Of a DNA stretch of 64,000 bases, positions 10,501-23,200 are shown piece after piece; positions within the stretch are counted from its first letter, which is position 1; each line of letters starts with the position of its first letter. The notes beneath the pieces are model-generated. The model did no database searches, was not told the origin of the DNA, and saw only the letters and a program-made list of their open reading frames with translations. The stretch lies in assembly GCF_022965805.1 (NCBI RefSeq), contig NC_133105.1:620001-684000 (forward strand). The letters run 5' to 3'. Origin of the DNA: Primulina eburnea. Taxonomy: Eukaryota > Streptophyta > Magnoliopsida > Lamiales > Gesneriaceae. Made by a program: the position numbers and the translations under genes.

Positions 10501-12189
10501 TTTTTGAAATCATTTGGGAGGAAAATAGTAATTAATACATTTATGTTGTGTTACTATCTGCAGATTATCAGGGACTTACAAAATCGTTCTGTCACGGGAT
10601 TATATATTGTTCCTCAATTACAGCAAAGCTGGTTAAGCTGAAAATTGGTATCTCACCAGACAAAATTAAAGTTTTGCCCCTCAACCAGAAGATAAATATC
10701 GCAGGAACTACTGTCATGTGCTTTGATGCAAACCATTGCCCTGGTGCAATTATTATCTTATTTGAACCGCCCAATGGTAAGGTGTGGACCAGACTTGTTA
10801 AACAAATATGTATTCTTTTGCTGTTCGTGTTTCTAAGATTGATCTTTCTGTTCTCAATATATGCAGCCCGTTTTACATACTGGGGATTTCCGGTTTGGGG
10901 AGGAAATGACAAAACTATCTTTTTTACACGTTTGTCCCATCCACACTCTCATCCTTGACACAACATATTGTGACCCTCAGGTGAGTAAAGCCCTTGGGGA
11001 GATAGTTTGCTCAATTCACACATCTTCTGGGTTTTTTTGGATAATTTTAAAAAGCAACTTATTCTTAACTTGTTAGCATATACGGCTATATCTTTATGCT
11101 GCAGAATCAATAGTATGTGTTTTCTTTCTGTCCTGCAGTATGACTTTCCGAAACAGGAGGCTGTAATTCAGTTTGTCATTGATTCCATTCAAGCCGAAGC
11201 TTTCAACCCCAAAACTTTGTTTTTGATTGGAAGCTATACCATTGGTAGCATCTCTATTCCATTATTTTTTTACGACAACTCGATCAATGTTGATCCATAT
11301 ATCTTCTATTATTCTGATTTTAGTCTTTCTCAGACCGGAATTCTCTCTCCATAATCCTATAATCATTTTTTCTTACATTTTGTCCATTGACAGGAAAAGA
11401 AAGGCTTTTTATAGAGGTGGCAAGAGTTCTTCGCAAGAAAATCTATGTCACTTCTGCGAAACTACGCATCTTGGAATGTTTGGATCTGCAAAAAGAAGAT
11501 ATGCAATGGCTTACACTAAATGAACAAGAGAGCCATATTCATGTTGTGCCCATGTGGAGCATTGCCAGTTTCAAACGGCTGAAGCATATGTCTAACCAAT
11601 ACATGGTAAATATGTTTCCTTAGTATGTCAATCTCATGGATCACATAATATTTATCTGTCTTCAACCTTTTGTTTTTATAATTTCTTTCATTAATGGCTA
11701 TTTCATTCAATTTTTGACAGGGTCGATATAGTTTGATAGTTGCCTTCTCCCCCACTGGCTGGTCATTTGGAAAAGGGAAGAAGTCTACTGGGAAAAGGTG
11801 GCAGCAAGGCACCATTATAAGGTGAACTAGGTTATCAAAACTACATAATAACTTATGTAGAGTTTATTTTTTCGCCACCGGGTAAAATTATGCCTAGCAA
11901 ACACCAATGTGGTGCGACACCACTAATCAGTTCAGTGAAAGTTATGTCCCATTAGGTCTAGCTTGAATTTCTGTACTCATGGATTAGATTGTTTTCAAGT
12001 AGTAATTTAAACTTGAACATTGATTGTTGTATTAATTTTTTCAGGTACGAGGTACCATATAGTGAACATAGCAGCTTCACAGAGCTGCGGGACTTTGTTA
12101 AGCTCATTTCTCCGGTGGACATCATCCCTAGTGTCAATAATCATGGCCGAGATTCTCATAATTCGATGGTCTCTCATCTCTTAGCTTAG
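7504..12189 (+). CDS. SNM1: SNM1-type DNA cross-link repair nuclease (metallo-beta-lactamase/beta-CASP)
   Basis: Ten exons join in frame to 707 codons: 7504-8118, 8659-8859, 9431-9778, 10001-10064, 10564-10781, 10867-10980, 11139-11244, 11394-11605, 11721-11821, 12045-12189. Residues about 170-197 form a UBZ4-type zinc finger (C173, C176, H191, C195). Residues about 237-295 form a SAM domain (VVEWLRNLGL...ALGPRKKI). From about 378 comes a metallo-beta-lactamase fold with HFHLDH at 405-410, split across the exon 4/5 junction, then DANHCPGA, LHTGDFRF and the C-terminal DRMBL region (AFSPTGW, VPYSEHSSF, SVNN). The family consists of 5' exonucleases acting in interstrand cross-link repair in the nucleus. 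UBZ plus SAM plus nuclease matches plant SNM1. The ATG at 7504 is the first in frame. It looks intact and complete. Confidence 0.94.
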
Positions 12190-12883
12190 GCAGTAAATGT
12201 CTTTCGTGTGTATTAATGAATTACAATATTAGTTGTATTTGCATGTTTTCCGACTTTCTTAAAGTGACAAATTTCCAGTTTTTGTAGGGGACTGCGTAAG
12301 ACCAATGGCAAAGCCTAAACGTCCGCAAAACATGGAGGAATATCAGTTCTTATCTTGTGATCAACAAACTCAAATCACACCACAAGAACCTCGCAACTTA
12401 ATCACTTGCTCAAATAAAACATTGAAATTTGCTAAAAATGATACACTGCCATTTAAATCCCCAACTCCAAGCAAAGTTTATTCACTGATACCCTCTTCGT
12501 AAAATACAAAAAATCGTGAACAAATAATTTTCCCAATTCTTTTACTTGTCACCCTCATTGATACACCCTTACAAGAGGAAAGAAATGTATCTCCAGAACT
12601 GGCAGCACGTGGTGCAATCACACTGAGCATTCGGGAACCTCCAAGAAATAAGAAAATTTGTAAACTTAATTCGCAGAGTAAAAAGTGAATGGATGCTCAA
12701 CCCCCAAACTTTGAACCTTCTGTTCAATGTGGATGGACTGGCTTTGAGGGTCTGTGTTTTTTATTAATATTTAATCACCAAACAAGAATTAATTAGTGTA
12801 AACGAATTTAAAATATTCATTTGGACCTAGAAAATTTCGACATGACCTCCCCGTAAGTAAGACATCCCAAAAAATTCAAAATA
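12190..12883. other. 3' flank of SNM1, no gene seen
   Basis: The first part is probably the 3' untranslated region. A short open stretch at 12305-12502 resembles no protein I know. The rest is AT-rich spacer up to the Helitron 5' end. Confidence 0.5.
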
Positions 12884-13082
12884 TCTATATACCTATAAAA
12901 GTGTGGATGATGGGCAAAGTTTTTTGATTGTGATTTTACTACATTGCCCAAAAACTATGCATTGTTTGTATTAATTGCATGGGCATTGGTGGAAAAAATA
13001 TATAAAATTTAGGGACAAATTTGGGATAATGGATTTGTAATGTATTGATTATGTATTTAATTGAGGTATTTATTTTTTTGAA

Positions 13083-13690
13083 CTCATTAAACACATGAGG
13101 ATCATAGTGTTTTTATTTTTTTAATAGAAAATTGTAAAATAAGAAATTTTGAAAATAATATTACATAAAAATTGAATCGATATTCGATAATAAAAAATAT
13201 ATTAGAAAAATAATATTTTCTTTATACATAATACTTACAAAAAATGTTAAAAAGAATATATATTTAACTATTATACTTATAAAAGTACAAAAAGAATAAC
13301 AAAATTTTCCTTGTAAATTTTCTACTATTCTCATAAATTGTGTATTGTTAGATTAATTTCATGAAAATTACACAATCATTAAATACATAAGGATTAAAAT
13401 ATTGTTTTTATTTTTTAATAAAAAATTGCGACATAAGAATCTTTGAAAATAATGTTACATAAAAATTGAATAAATATTTTATAATAAAAATACATTAGAG
13501 AAATAATATTTTCTTGATACATAATTCTTAGAAAAAATATTAAAACAATAACTTTTTTTTAATTTTAAAAGAATATATATTTAACTATTATACTTATAAA
13601 AGTGTAAAAATAATAACAAAGTTTTTCATTGTAAATTTTCTACCATCCCTTTAAATTGTGTGTTGTTAGATTAATTGCATGGAAATTTTC
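13083..13690. repeat. Two diverged ~300-bp tandem units inside the Helitron
   Basis: The stretch 13083-13372 is repeated with mutations at 13378-13690. Shared marks include TTACATAAAAATTGAAT, AAATAATATTTTCTT, ATATATATTTAACTATTATA and GTAAATTTTCTAC followed by TTGTGT.TTGTTAGATTAAT. Internal tandem arrays are common in non-autonomous Helitrons. Confidence 0.75.
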
Positions 13691-14631
13691 TACATAATTT
13701 ATGGGAAATCTATGCATTAAAAATGAATATATGTTTGATAATAAAAATATATTTTTTTTATCTATAAACCTACGTAAGTGTAGATAATTGACAATTTTTT
13801 CAATTGTCAAAAGATAAAAATGACATCCTCATCAATACAAATCCAAAAATTCAATAAAGATATATTTGTAAATTTCTAATTGTTGTAAGTGTAAAAAAAA
13901 ATATCAATTTTTTTTATTTATTCCACCTAAATTATATAATTAATTAGTAGCCTAATTATTCCACATCATATATAATTAATAGTCTAACAATTGCTAATGA
14001 ATTATCACTACAATATACATTGATTGTAATAATTTATATCACTTCAAGAATAAAATGTAATTCCTAAATTAACTTTCTCAAATAATCCATCTTTATACTA
14101 AATTTAAATATTTTATCCTTTTAATTTTCTTTCTACATGTTATTTTATTATTTTAATGCAATTTTGTAATTATATTTTAGTGTAGTTTCTAATTAAGTAA
14201 TAAATTATAGTATCACATGAAGATATAAGAAAAAAATAATTATATATGCAATAGTACAATAACATGATAAATATATAATAATATAATAATATGAAATTTA
14301 ATACTAATATTTTTTATTATTTTTTAACTAAGAATTGAAAGTAAAAAATTTAATAAAGTATTTATTAGAATTTATATCAATAATTATGAATTTTAATATA
14401 CTAATAATGTCATAAAATACGAATCTGGTAGAAAAATTAAAATAGTTAGCTATAATAAGAAGTTTAAATATTTTAGTCGTACTTATAAATATATATATTT
14501 ATATATATATATATATAAGACAAAGTCTTTTAGTAGAATCCTTTTTACAGAGGAAGGAGTGACGTGTGAGTGTTTTACATCCATAAAATTCCCGTGTCTT
14601 TACTATTCACAAGTTTTTACATTTCAAACTA

Positions 14632-14812
14632 GGCAAAAACTTGTATGAAACGGTCTCACGGGTCGTATTTGTGAGACGGATCTCTTATTTGGATCATCCA
14701 TTAAAAAGTATTACTTTTTATGCTAAGAATATTACTTTTTATTTGAATATGGGTAGGGTTGACCCGTCTCACGGATTAAGATCCGTGAGACGGTCTCACA
14801 TGAGACTAACTC
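14632..14812 (+). mobile_element. MULE-type MITE copy A, inside the Helitron
   Basis: This 181-bp copy begins GGCAAAAACTTG and carries the family core: GACGGTCTCACGGGTCGTA, AAAAAGTATTACTTTTTATG, GGGTTGACCCGTCTCAC and GTGAGACGGTCTCACATGAG. It is flanked by a perfect 9-bp direct repeat, TTCAAACTA (14623-14631 and 14813-14821), the target-site length of Mutator-like elements. It has no coding capacity and must have moved through a transposase supplied in trans. Confidence 0.9.
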
Positions 14813-15448
14813 TTCAAACTATATCTTGTTGTTTAGATTGTCAACTGGTTGAAAATATCATTAGAAATATTGAACCGTCTTTCACACTTTTCACGTGGTT
14901 AATATTTATAACTGTTTGAGAAAATCTTTCAACCGTGTAAAAATGATTGAAAACAAATTTTAAAAGCAAATTTTGAGTATTATAGGTTATATTTTATTAT
15001 CAATTATTATTATTTCATTAGTTTTGATAATATTTTGACGAGTTAGTCATAAATATTTTAAATTGACAATTATTTGTCCTTAGTGTGCTTCACTTATATA
15101 AATTATGATTTATGCATTTATAAAATCCATAATCTGGTTGATTTTTAGGTACCTTATACGTGGTTCTTAGATATATATATTTTCAAAATTTGTTTCAGTT
15201 CAATTCATTCTATATATTATGCTAATTATAATTTATTATATAACATAAAATTAACGACTTGAATTTCAATTTGAGAAACAATTTTGAAAGTAAAGTATAT
15301 AAGTTCTTAATTAATTTATTCGCCTAATATGGCAAAAGACTAAATCAATATAAATAAAAAAATGAATCAAATTATTTTTAAAAAAAATCAAATTTTAATT
15401 TTTATTAAATAATTAATATTTACGTGCATCGCACGTGCTTCTTGCTAG

Positions 15449-16660
15449 TAACAATACACGTTTGAAAATAACATTAAGTTTACAATCAACCAAACAAATA
15501 TCCTACAGCCGCACTGGCCAGGGCTAGACACAACATATCACAAATAAAATCCAAAACAACATAAAAACTTCACAATACAGCTACACATAGCATCTCCGTG
15601 ACAAAAGTATCGAATCAGTATAATATATTGATATCTGGGAACTTTGATACCAACAGACTGACTACTGGGTACCACTGGATGACGTTCCACCAGATGCGTC
15701 AAATCTCCTAGAATGACATGCTATGCCATAAAAAACAACCACAACATATTAAGAAAACAGGGGTCGGACCCCAGTACAACAAATCGGTAAAATTACGACG
15801 TATATAAAAGACTTGTAATAATACCAAGTAAATGCAATGATATGCGATACATGAATGGTAACAATGGAATGATAGATACCAAACGGAGTCCAAACGAATA
15901 ACATCGTCAACAGTAACAGTGGCCACTCGTGCTAGGAATGCAGCATCAAATCGCCGCTCGTCCATGTACGTAGCATCGGGAATGCGAGTAGCTAAGTCGC
16001 TCGTCCCTAGCTTGTTATCTGGGATTGTGGCTAAACCTATCCCATCCATTCCTCTGATGAATCAATATATCTCAACTGCATTGTGTCTAAACCTCTGATG
16101 CCATGTGTCGTTTTTGTGGCTAAACCTCTGATGTTTAATGCATACACACTGAGGAGCAAGATGGCTCACATGGTTAGTTTGGGGAAGATTTGCAGCAAAT
16201 CACTTGCAAACAATGTGGATCTCATTGTGCTGTGATGCTTAATAGAAAGATTGAGGATCTTGCTATGGTTGTTGACTATGCCATGTGTCGTTTTTTGGAG
16301 CTTTAAACAGGGCAATTTTTGAAACTAAGCATCAGGGTCGAAAATATGGAAATTTTGTTATATTTTTACTCCGTGCTTGGCAATAAGTTCTTGATAAATA
16401 CCCTCTCATATGTTATATATATGCAAAATATATAGCTGACACCCTGCCAATGGGGTAGGACTCCCCTAGTAACTAATTCATATCTTTCTCAAAGCTTGTC
16501 ATTAGTTAAATATGCTAAAGAATTCATATGTCGCCAATCATAAATAAAATATATAATGAAAGGTTACATTTTTCCTAAATCATACAAATACTGCAAAGAA
16601 GTGAATAAAATAAAACAGAAGAAAAAGGCCTTTGTGTCAACGAGTAATCAATTCTTCTTC
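15449..16660 (-). other. Spacer with a possible decayed LTR
   Basis: The segment about 15480-16060 has GC-richer blocks (GGGGTCGGACCCC near 15760, CGAGCGACTTAGC on the minus strand near 15995) and an open minus frame of 113 codons (16049-15708) starting MDGIGLATIPDN. I recognise no protein in it. Composition and layout resemble a gypsy LTR or LTR-internal fragment (weak inference). The phrase ATGCCATGTGTCGTTTTT occurs twice (about 16098 and 16278), hinting at a local duplication. The remainder is AT-rich with no gene. Confidence 0.35.
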
Positions 16661-17923
16661 TCAAATGTCAGCTTCTATCCTAGGCTCAAAAGAGAAAGCA
16701 CAGACAAACTCTCTGGTTTTATCATCATCTGTGTAGCAGAGTGGCAATTCAATCCATTCGTTTCTGACCAAACTGCACATAACATAACTACATACTTCTG
16801 CAGAATTCAAACAAACTAACATCTCATCGCCAGCTCCACTGCAATTTATATCCACTTTCTTACCATAAAATTTATGCGAACTTGCTGGTGGCATTGCCGC
16901 TATCTGCTGCCATGCATGCATATTTTGATCCCATTTCCATACCCGAAGACTCGCACTTTCGAAGAATTCCGAAAGCAAAACAACATACATCTGCCCCCCA
17001 CACTCAACAATATCAATTGAGTATTCTGAAAAAACTGGCAGTAGCCTCGGGTACTCGAAGAATAATTTGTGGGTAAGGTTGCAGGACACCACCGTGCCGG
17101 AAGAACTAAGGAAATACAAAATTTCGTCCCCATTTTCAACGGTAAGTGCCGACGAGTACTGCCTAAATGGGCTCCTCTGCATATCTGCGGACACAACATT
17201 ACCACTTGTCAAGAAATACTGCGAATGATCACCGTCTTTTTCTGCTTCACCGGAGTCGTTGATCTTTTGGCCGAGGGAAATCTCCTCTTCCCATTGATCA
17301 GTAGAAGAATTGTATATCTTGAACGAGAGATTTGGGATATGGCCCAAGATTAAAACAAGCTCAAATCTTTCGGAATTCGCCGTCATCGAAATGGCAAGAA
17401 TTGGTTGCTGGGAGATAGAATTCAGAGCTGGGATGATGCGGGTTGAGCCGGTGACAGGGTTGCTGACAGTAAAATCACCATTTGTGGAGTGGAAACAAAT
17501 CAATCCACCAGATGCAGCAACGGGTATGAAATTTCTGCAAGATTCTTGATTCTTTTTCGTCTGGACCAGAGGTAAGGGATACAATTTTTTCCAGTTTTTT
17601 TCTGCAGAATCGAAGACTACTGGATGCTGGCTAAGGTGGGGATCAGAATCCACCATGAAAAACCAGGGATCGCGAAATGGAACTCGAGAACAAGCAAGCT
17701 TGAAAGTGGCAGAGTCCGCCACTGATTTCCATTTCTTGCACACTGAAGTTAGGCGTAAAAAAGTAGATGTAGGCAGCCATGAAAGAACTCTTTCAAGAAG
17801 ATCTTGATTGAGTTCCTGCAGTAAAAATCTTGAATCCTCCCGGATTTCAGAAAACTTTCTCTTCTGAGTTTTTCCCAGAACAAGATCCTCCCCAATCTCC
17901 ATTTCATGAAAGAAACTAAACAA
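16661..17923 (-). CDS. F-box/kelch-repeat protein
   Basis: A single-exon frame of 420 codons. Residues about 35-80 form an F-box (LNQDLLERVLSWLP, LRLTSVCKKWKSVADS), followed by the F-box-associated/kelch-like region typical of plant SCF substrate receptors: PWFFMVD, ASGGLICFHS, NPVTGSTRIIPAL, VWKWDQNMHAWQQIAAMP. The F-box should bind SKP1 (ASK) in an SCF ubiquitin ligase, and the C-terminal propeller should choose the substrate. It resembles the HAWAIIAN SKIRT / At5g43190 group, but I cannot fix orthology. The first ATG gives MFSFFHEMEIG; the next Met is seven codons in (MEIG) and could also be used. No neighbouring gene suggests a pathway. Confidence 0.88.
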   Translation of the reverse strand: MFSFFHEMEIGEDLVLGKTQKRKFSEIREDSRFLLQELNQDLLERVLSWLPTSTFLRLTSVCKKWKSVADSATFKLACSRVPFRDPWFFMVDSDPHLSQHPVVFDSAEKNWKKLYPLPLVQTKKNQESCRNFIPVAASGGLICFHSTNGDFTVSNPVTGSTRIIPALNSISQQPILAISMTANSERFELVLILGHIPNLSFKIYNSSTDQWEEEISLGQKINDSGEAEKDGDHSQYFLTSGNVVSADMQRSPFRQYSSALTVENGDEILYFLSSSGTVVSCNLTHKLFFEYPRLLPVFSEYSIDIVECGGQMYVVLLSEFFESASLRVWKWDQNMHAWQQIAAMPPASSHKFYGKKVDINCSGAGDEMLVCLNSAEVCSYVMCSLVRNEWIELPLCYTDDDKTREFVCAFSFEPRIEADI

Positions 17924-20281
17924 GAAAACGGAGTAGCACGATCAAAGAATGCAAAGGGCTGGAATATTCTTTCGAGAAATATGACAAGGGCTGTGGCCTG
18001 TTGGGGGTTATGTTGAGGAAGTTCGGTGGGAAGCTCAGATTGAGTTCATTTTATACCCAAGGATTCCATGGGTTGACAAAGAGTAAAGCAAAAGATTGCA
18101 TTTTGACAAAAGATTTGTTTAAGAATGAGGCACGAGAGGGTGAGATGTTGTGGGAAAAAGAAAAAGCTGAAAAGGTTATGTTAAGACAGATTTAAAAGAA
18201 ATAAATAAATAACAGAGAATTTAATCCTCACGAGGAAAAAGAGAAGTCCTTAGTGTCATCACGGCGCCGATGGGGTTTCTTTTGGTGACAAAAGTGAGCA
18301 ACAAAGGGACCCTACGATCACTTTTTGTTGTTTCCCATTAACTCCTTCCATGTCAAGAAATGATGGAGCTTAGGAAAATATAATCTGATTTGATGCGGTT
18401 TCTACTTCACTTTAGGCCCTTTCTTCATTGAAGTAGAAAAAAATGATACGTGGGGATGGGATAAATTTAGCTTAGAATCACAAGGTGGAGATTTGAGGTA
18501 TAAGTGTGAAAGGAGACCCTAGAAAGTGAAAGCTACACGTTGATTGTTGACATTGCTTCCAATGACTCAAGAGGAATCTATCTATCCCTCGTGCATTCGA
18601 TTTCCTTTTCTTCTTCTTTTAAAATCGTCATTCTTTGAAGTCAATGCAGAATCCAAAGCTATTGACTTTTGTCCACACACACACACAAGTATGTGTATGT
18701 TATATTTGGTAGTGGGCAGTAGAACTGGGGCTTTGGATGCTGAATGCGTGATAAATAAAGACGAAAAGCCATGAATTACGGCTTTTGGTGCTTTCTCGTG
18801 TGGTGCACAGTGGTCTTGTCAAATGATTGTGTTGTCTGTGTAGTGTTGGGGTGGGGGCTCTCATACTTGTGGTCTAATCTCGGAATTTCTGCTAGCTAAG
18901 GTAGTTTTATGAGTCCAAGGGCCTTGTATTGGGGTTCATAATATGTGACCCACATATAATAAAATCTATTGGTGTGAGGGTTACCCTTATGCTAGCATTC
19001 ACACCTATCTCGTTATCTTGACAATTTTTAAACTGTTTTACGCAGTAGAGTCTTATATCTTTTATTAATGAGATGAGTTAATATTATCATATTTATAAAA
19101 AATAATAATAATAATTTTAGTATGAAAAACAAATTTTTTATTGATGAGTTAATAAACAAATTTGTCTTATAAAATTAATTGTTTTTGTGTTATTAAATAT
19201 TTTGATGACATAAGGGATACCATAAAATAATAACTAATTTACCTTCGTCTTTTTTCTTTTTCTTTTGTTTTTAGGAGAGTCTTCGTAGTTTTTTTATTTC
19301 AAGAAACTCAGTCCCTTGTTTATTACAAATTGTATTTTTTTATATTTTGATAAATATAATTATTTTTATTTTATTTAAATAAAAATATAATAATATTGAT
19401 AAATAATATTCAATAAATTAGTAAGTAATATTGTCAAAAAATTGAAAATAAAAAATAAAAAAATTATTTATCAAGATATATAAAAAGAAAAAGAAAATTT
19501 TTATAATAAAACCCCGGCCACTGGCTTCTGGAACAATTAAAAGAAGGGTTTAAACAGAAACTGGCAGCCATTGGCCGGAATTGTTTCCAATATTGTGTCC
19601 AATAAGGGCCATTGTCAACACATTCAAATATATGTATCTTTTCTTCAAAAGAAATGACATCTTTTTAATATTTGATAGGCCGAGGAGATTTTTACTTTTT
19701 AACGAGATATTCGTTACATTTAAGTATTTGGTGAAAGAAATAATACATGACTGAAGAACATGAAACGGGAAGCTCAAGTGATTTAGCCAGCCCCTTGGTT
19801 TATAAACAGTTGCAGAATTCTGGATCAATGAACTATATTTTGACACAATCAACGTCGTATTTCTGTTTGGACAACGCTGTTAGCAGATCTCACAGAACAA
19901 TGTTTTACATTCCTAAAACTTCAAATGCACGTTACAAAAACGAGAACCATTTTACTTACTGCCACACAATATATACATCAGCAATATAGCTTACTAAACA
20001 CCAAGATTGGGTATAAAAAAGCATGTTGGGAGGGCTCGATTTGCTGTCTCGAGGTTTAATGCATCGTATCATCTAAAAACCATCCTTCCGCATAGCTCCA
20101 TCTTGCGGCATCTGGAGTTGTCAAGAGAAATATTCTACAGAATGATGCTCTGCTAATACAGGCAAACTCAAATGAGATTCTTGTGCTACCATACGAAAAC
20201 TCTCCAATCTGTCTGAAGGGCTTCTGGTATGATTCCAAGAGGCGCCGTTCAAGACTTTGAATTCACTGATGAGAGATCGTG
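17924..20281. other. Intergenic region between F-box gene and formin
   Basis: The right side of the F-box gene (17924 to about 18500) should hold its promoter. The region 19020-19510 is very AT-rich. An open plus stretch at 18544-18774 and others show no recognisable protein. I see no RNA gene, LTR or MITE here. The last 250 bases are probably the formin 3' untranslated region. Confidence 0.5.
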
Positions 20282-23200
20282 TCAAGTGTTTAAGTTCATG
20301 GTTTCAGACTCGGGTCTGGTGAAGGAATTTGATTTGTCCTTATTGGTTTCTGCTTCTTTCAGGGCTTTTTTCTTTTCGTATTCCAGTTGCTTGCAGTTTT
20401 CGTTGTGAGAATGTAGAAACATTCTCACAAAATTAAGCAAAGTTGAGACAACTGCATGAACATCCCATTGAAAGAGAAAATGCAACATCATATGTTTGGT
20501 TAAGGGAAAAATATGCATGCGAGGGGAACGATATAAAAATCAGTTAAAGAGACAGATTAGAAATGTAAATTTAGTTGGGAAAAAATTAATCAAACGGCAT
20601 ATCTGAAAAAATCATTTTATAGCGCGAGTCAAACTTCAATAAAAAGGATATTTACTTGTACGATAGAGGAGATGATTGTTTCTGAAGTAAATAATAAAGA
20701 TCAATCACCCTAAAACAATATCAAGAAATCTTATATTTTGGAACCACGACGGTAATGAGGAAGAAGAAACAATATAGCAGCTCCACAACAGTATCACCTT
20801 GTTCAAATGGGCAACGACCCGGGTCTTCCCCGAAATAAAAGGCCAGGGCATCTGCATTCTTCCCCTGAATAAGGCTAAACTTCTTTAGTTACAAGAGATT
20901 TATACAGTGGACGAGACAACAGGAGATAATTAATCAGATGCTTTACCACTCCAGAATAAAGTGAAGCCAGAGATCTAACTTCAGCTTCTCCGAATTCGAG
21001 GAAGTCTTTTAGTGTCTAAACATTGATCACGGAAATTCAGTTAATGCAACAAAATAACTTACAAGAATGACGATGAAAAAATATCAATATGTTAAGTACC
21101 TTGTAAAAGTTCTTTGAAACAAGGCCATCATTTTCAGAAGCACTCAGTTCTTGTGCAACTTTTTCGAGCCCTTTGCTGATAGCTTGCATTTCCTCTGCCA
21201 AATACTTCAACTGAATCTGCTTCGAACAGATTGTTTATAATGTTAATATGAAAAGATTCTAGAGGCATTAAAACAAATGTGAAAAGAACGCACACCTTTG
21301 TCGCAGCCTCTAAACTCACTAGATCTTTCTGAAAATCTATTACTTCTGGCAACTTTTCAGCAAGCACCTCCAAGTTACGCAGGTTAATGTAGGTTAATAA
21401 AATTTAGTTAAACAAAATAATATACCTATGGCAATTGTCACCACAAAACCGGTAAGAAAACTCAAAAGCGAAAGGTAAGCATCGGCCCACGAATAAAATT
21501 TATACCTTACAGAGATAGTGCATCAGGGTCAGCTTCTTGTTTATTGAGCGTGTTTCAGTAAGTTTCAAAAGGCTATCGAGGCGAAACCCAACAGCAGAAC
21601 CTGTATGAATAATTATTCCATTTGATTTTAGCCGCGGATGAATCGGTAAAGAACCATTTTCCAACGTCCAGTGAATAGTTAAAAAGTAAAGCCTTAAAGA
21701 CAAAACACATTGAAAGATTTTTCATAAGCAAAATGAATTTGCATTACGGGGATTCGATATCGAAAATAAATAAATGAAAAGTTTCTACTCACCCCTTGCA
21801 GTTCCATGATTTAAAGCATTGCCCAGTGAAAGGATAGTTTGCATAATTCTTTTCAATTTCACAGAATTTCTAACCTGATAAAAACCATCATCAGGGGGCC
21901 TATTACTTACACAAGACAACCGGAAATAGAGGAACAAAGTTACTAACCTCTCCAGATGCAGAGTTCACAATATTCAAACTGTTTCTCAAGTCTGAAACCT
22001 GAGTAAATGGAGAAGAGAAATATAAGTTCAAGGAGAAAATTACATATTTCAATGGGCCACAATTAAGGCACAATTAAGGAGATGAGATAGATATAGGATG
22101 TAAGGAATTGCACTTTCTTCTGACCTGGGAATGAAATTGAATTTTAAATGAGAAGATTCTTAACTTCGATTCTGCGCGAGGAACTTTCATCAGCTCCAAG
22201 AAAAACTGCAGGTAGAAGACCATATCCGAAAGAGTTGGTTTGATGAAAGATCACTGGATACAAAATTAGTGAACGAACGAACGAACGAACGAAAGAAAAT
22301 ATATGCCCACCTGTTCACACTTTCCAAGGTTCTCCTTGTTGCCACTGTAATTCTGAAAGTGGATAGATATGGTTACAAGATGCCCGGGAAGATGGCCACA
22401 ATTTGAAAAGTTTGGGAACAAAGTGATACCTTAAGAAGTTCCATTTCTTCTTTGGTTGGACAAAACTTTATGAGATTATCAACCTGATCAATGTCCAGCT
22501 TCGAATCATCTAAAGCAAGGATTGAGTTCTGTCAAAGAAAATAACAAAGCAACACACAAGGCCATTAATAAGATCATTATCACGTGAAAATCTTCTCTCG
22601 CACCAAATCCATTATGCTGTCTGAGTGTTAATTTTGTTCAAAGTAAACCTTCCCTGGTGCCCACAGGCACCGTTGGCACAATTTTTTTAAGAATTAACAG
22701 CCAATTCATGCAAACATTACTTTGGCAGCGGAAGTAGTTAAGGGAATGCTGTATAAATTTGGGGGTATATGTGTGGGATGTGTAAAACTTCCAGTATCCA
22801 AAAACACATTGTAGAAAGACACAAAAGTTTAAAAAATAAAATATTTAAAGTTTAGCCGACCATTAAATCGGACAGCGGAACCTTGACTTTTGTCAGCATA
22901 ATTTCACAATTGTATGCCCTTCGTAGCTCGATCTGGAAGAAAAACATATGTTCTAGAAATTAGAATGATAAAAAAACTACAGCTTGTCTCAACAGTGCAA
23001 AGAAAAATTCAAGGAAATGCATCAACCATAAGAGGGCTAATGAAATAAATACTCAGATGAAATATAAACAAAACAGAAAAGAAACCAAATGAATAAAAAT
23101 AAAAACTAGCCACTTTACCAGATGGACTTTCTCAGATTTGAGACCTGAGGCACGCCCACTTGTTTTCCCAATTGCGCCTCCAAGATCTGAATTTGATACG

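Larger units (their letters stand above)
12884..15448 (+). mobile_element. Non-autonomous Helitron
   Basis: The 3' end has a hairpin (ACGTGC-ATC-GCACGT, 15422-15436) followed about nine bases later by CTAG (15445-15448) and then T, the Helitron 3' signature. A matching 5' end begins TCTATATACCTATAAAAG at 12884, preceded by A, so the insertion is between A and T as expected. The 2.56-kb interior has no rep/helicase ORF, so it is non-autonomous. It contains two diverged tandem units (about 13083-13690) and a later MITE insertion (14632-14812). The 3' terminus is strong; the 5' terminus is chosen by the TC start and the A|T site and is less certain. Confidence 0.75.
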
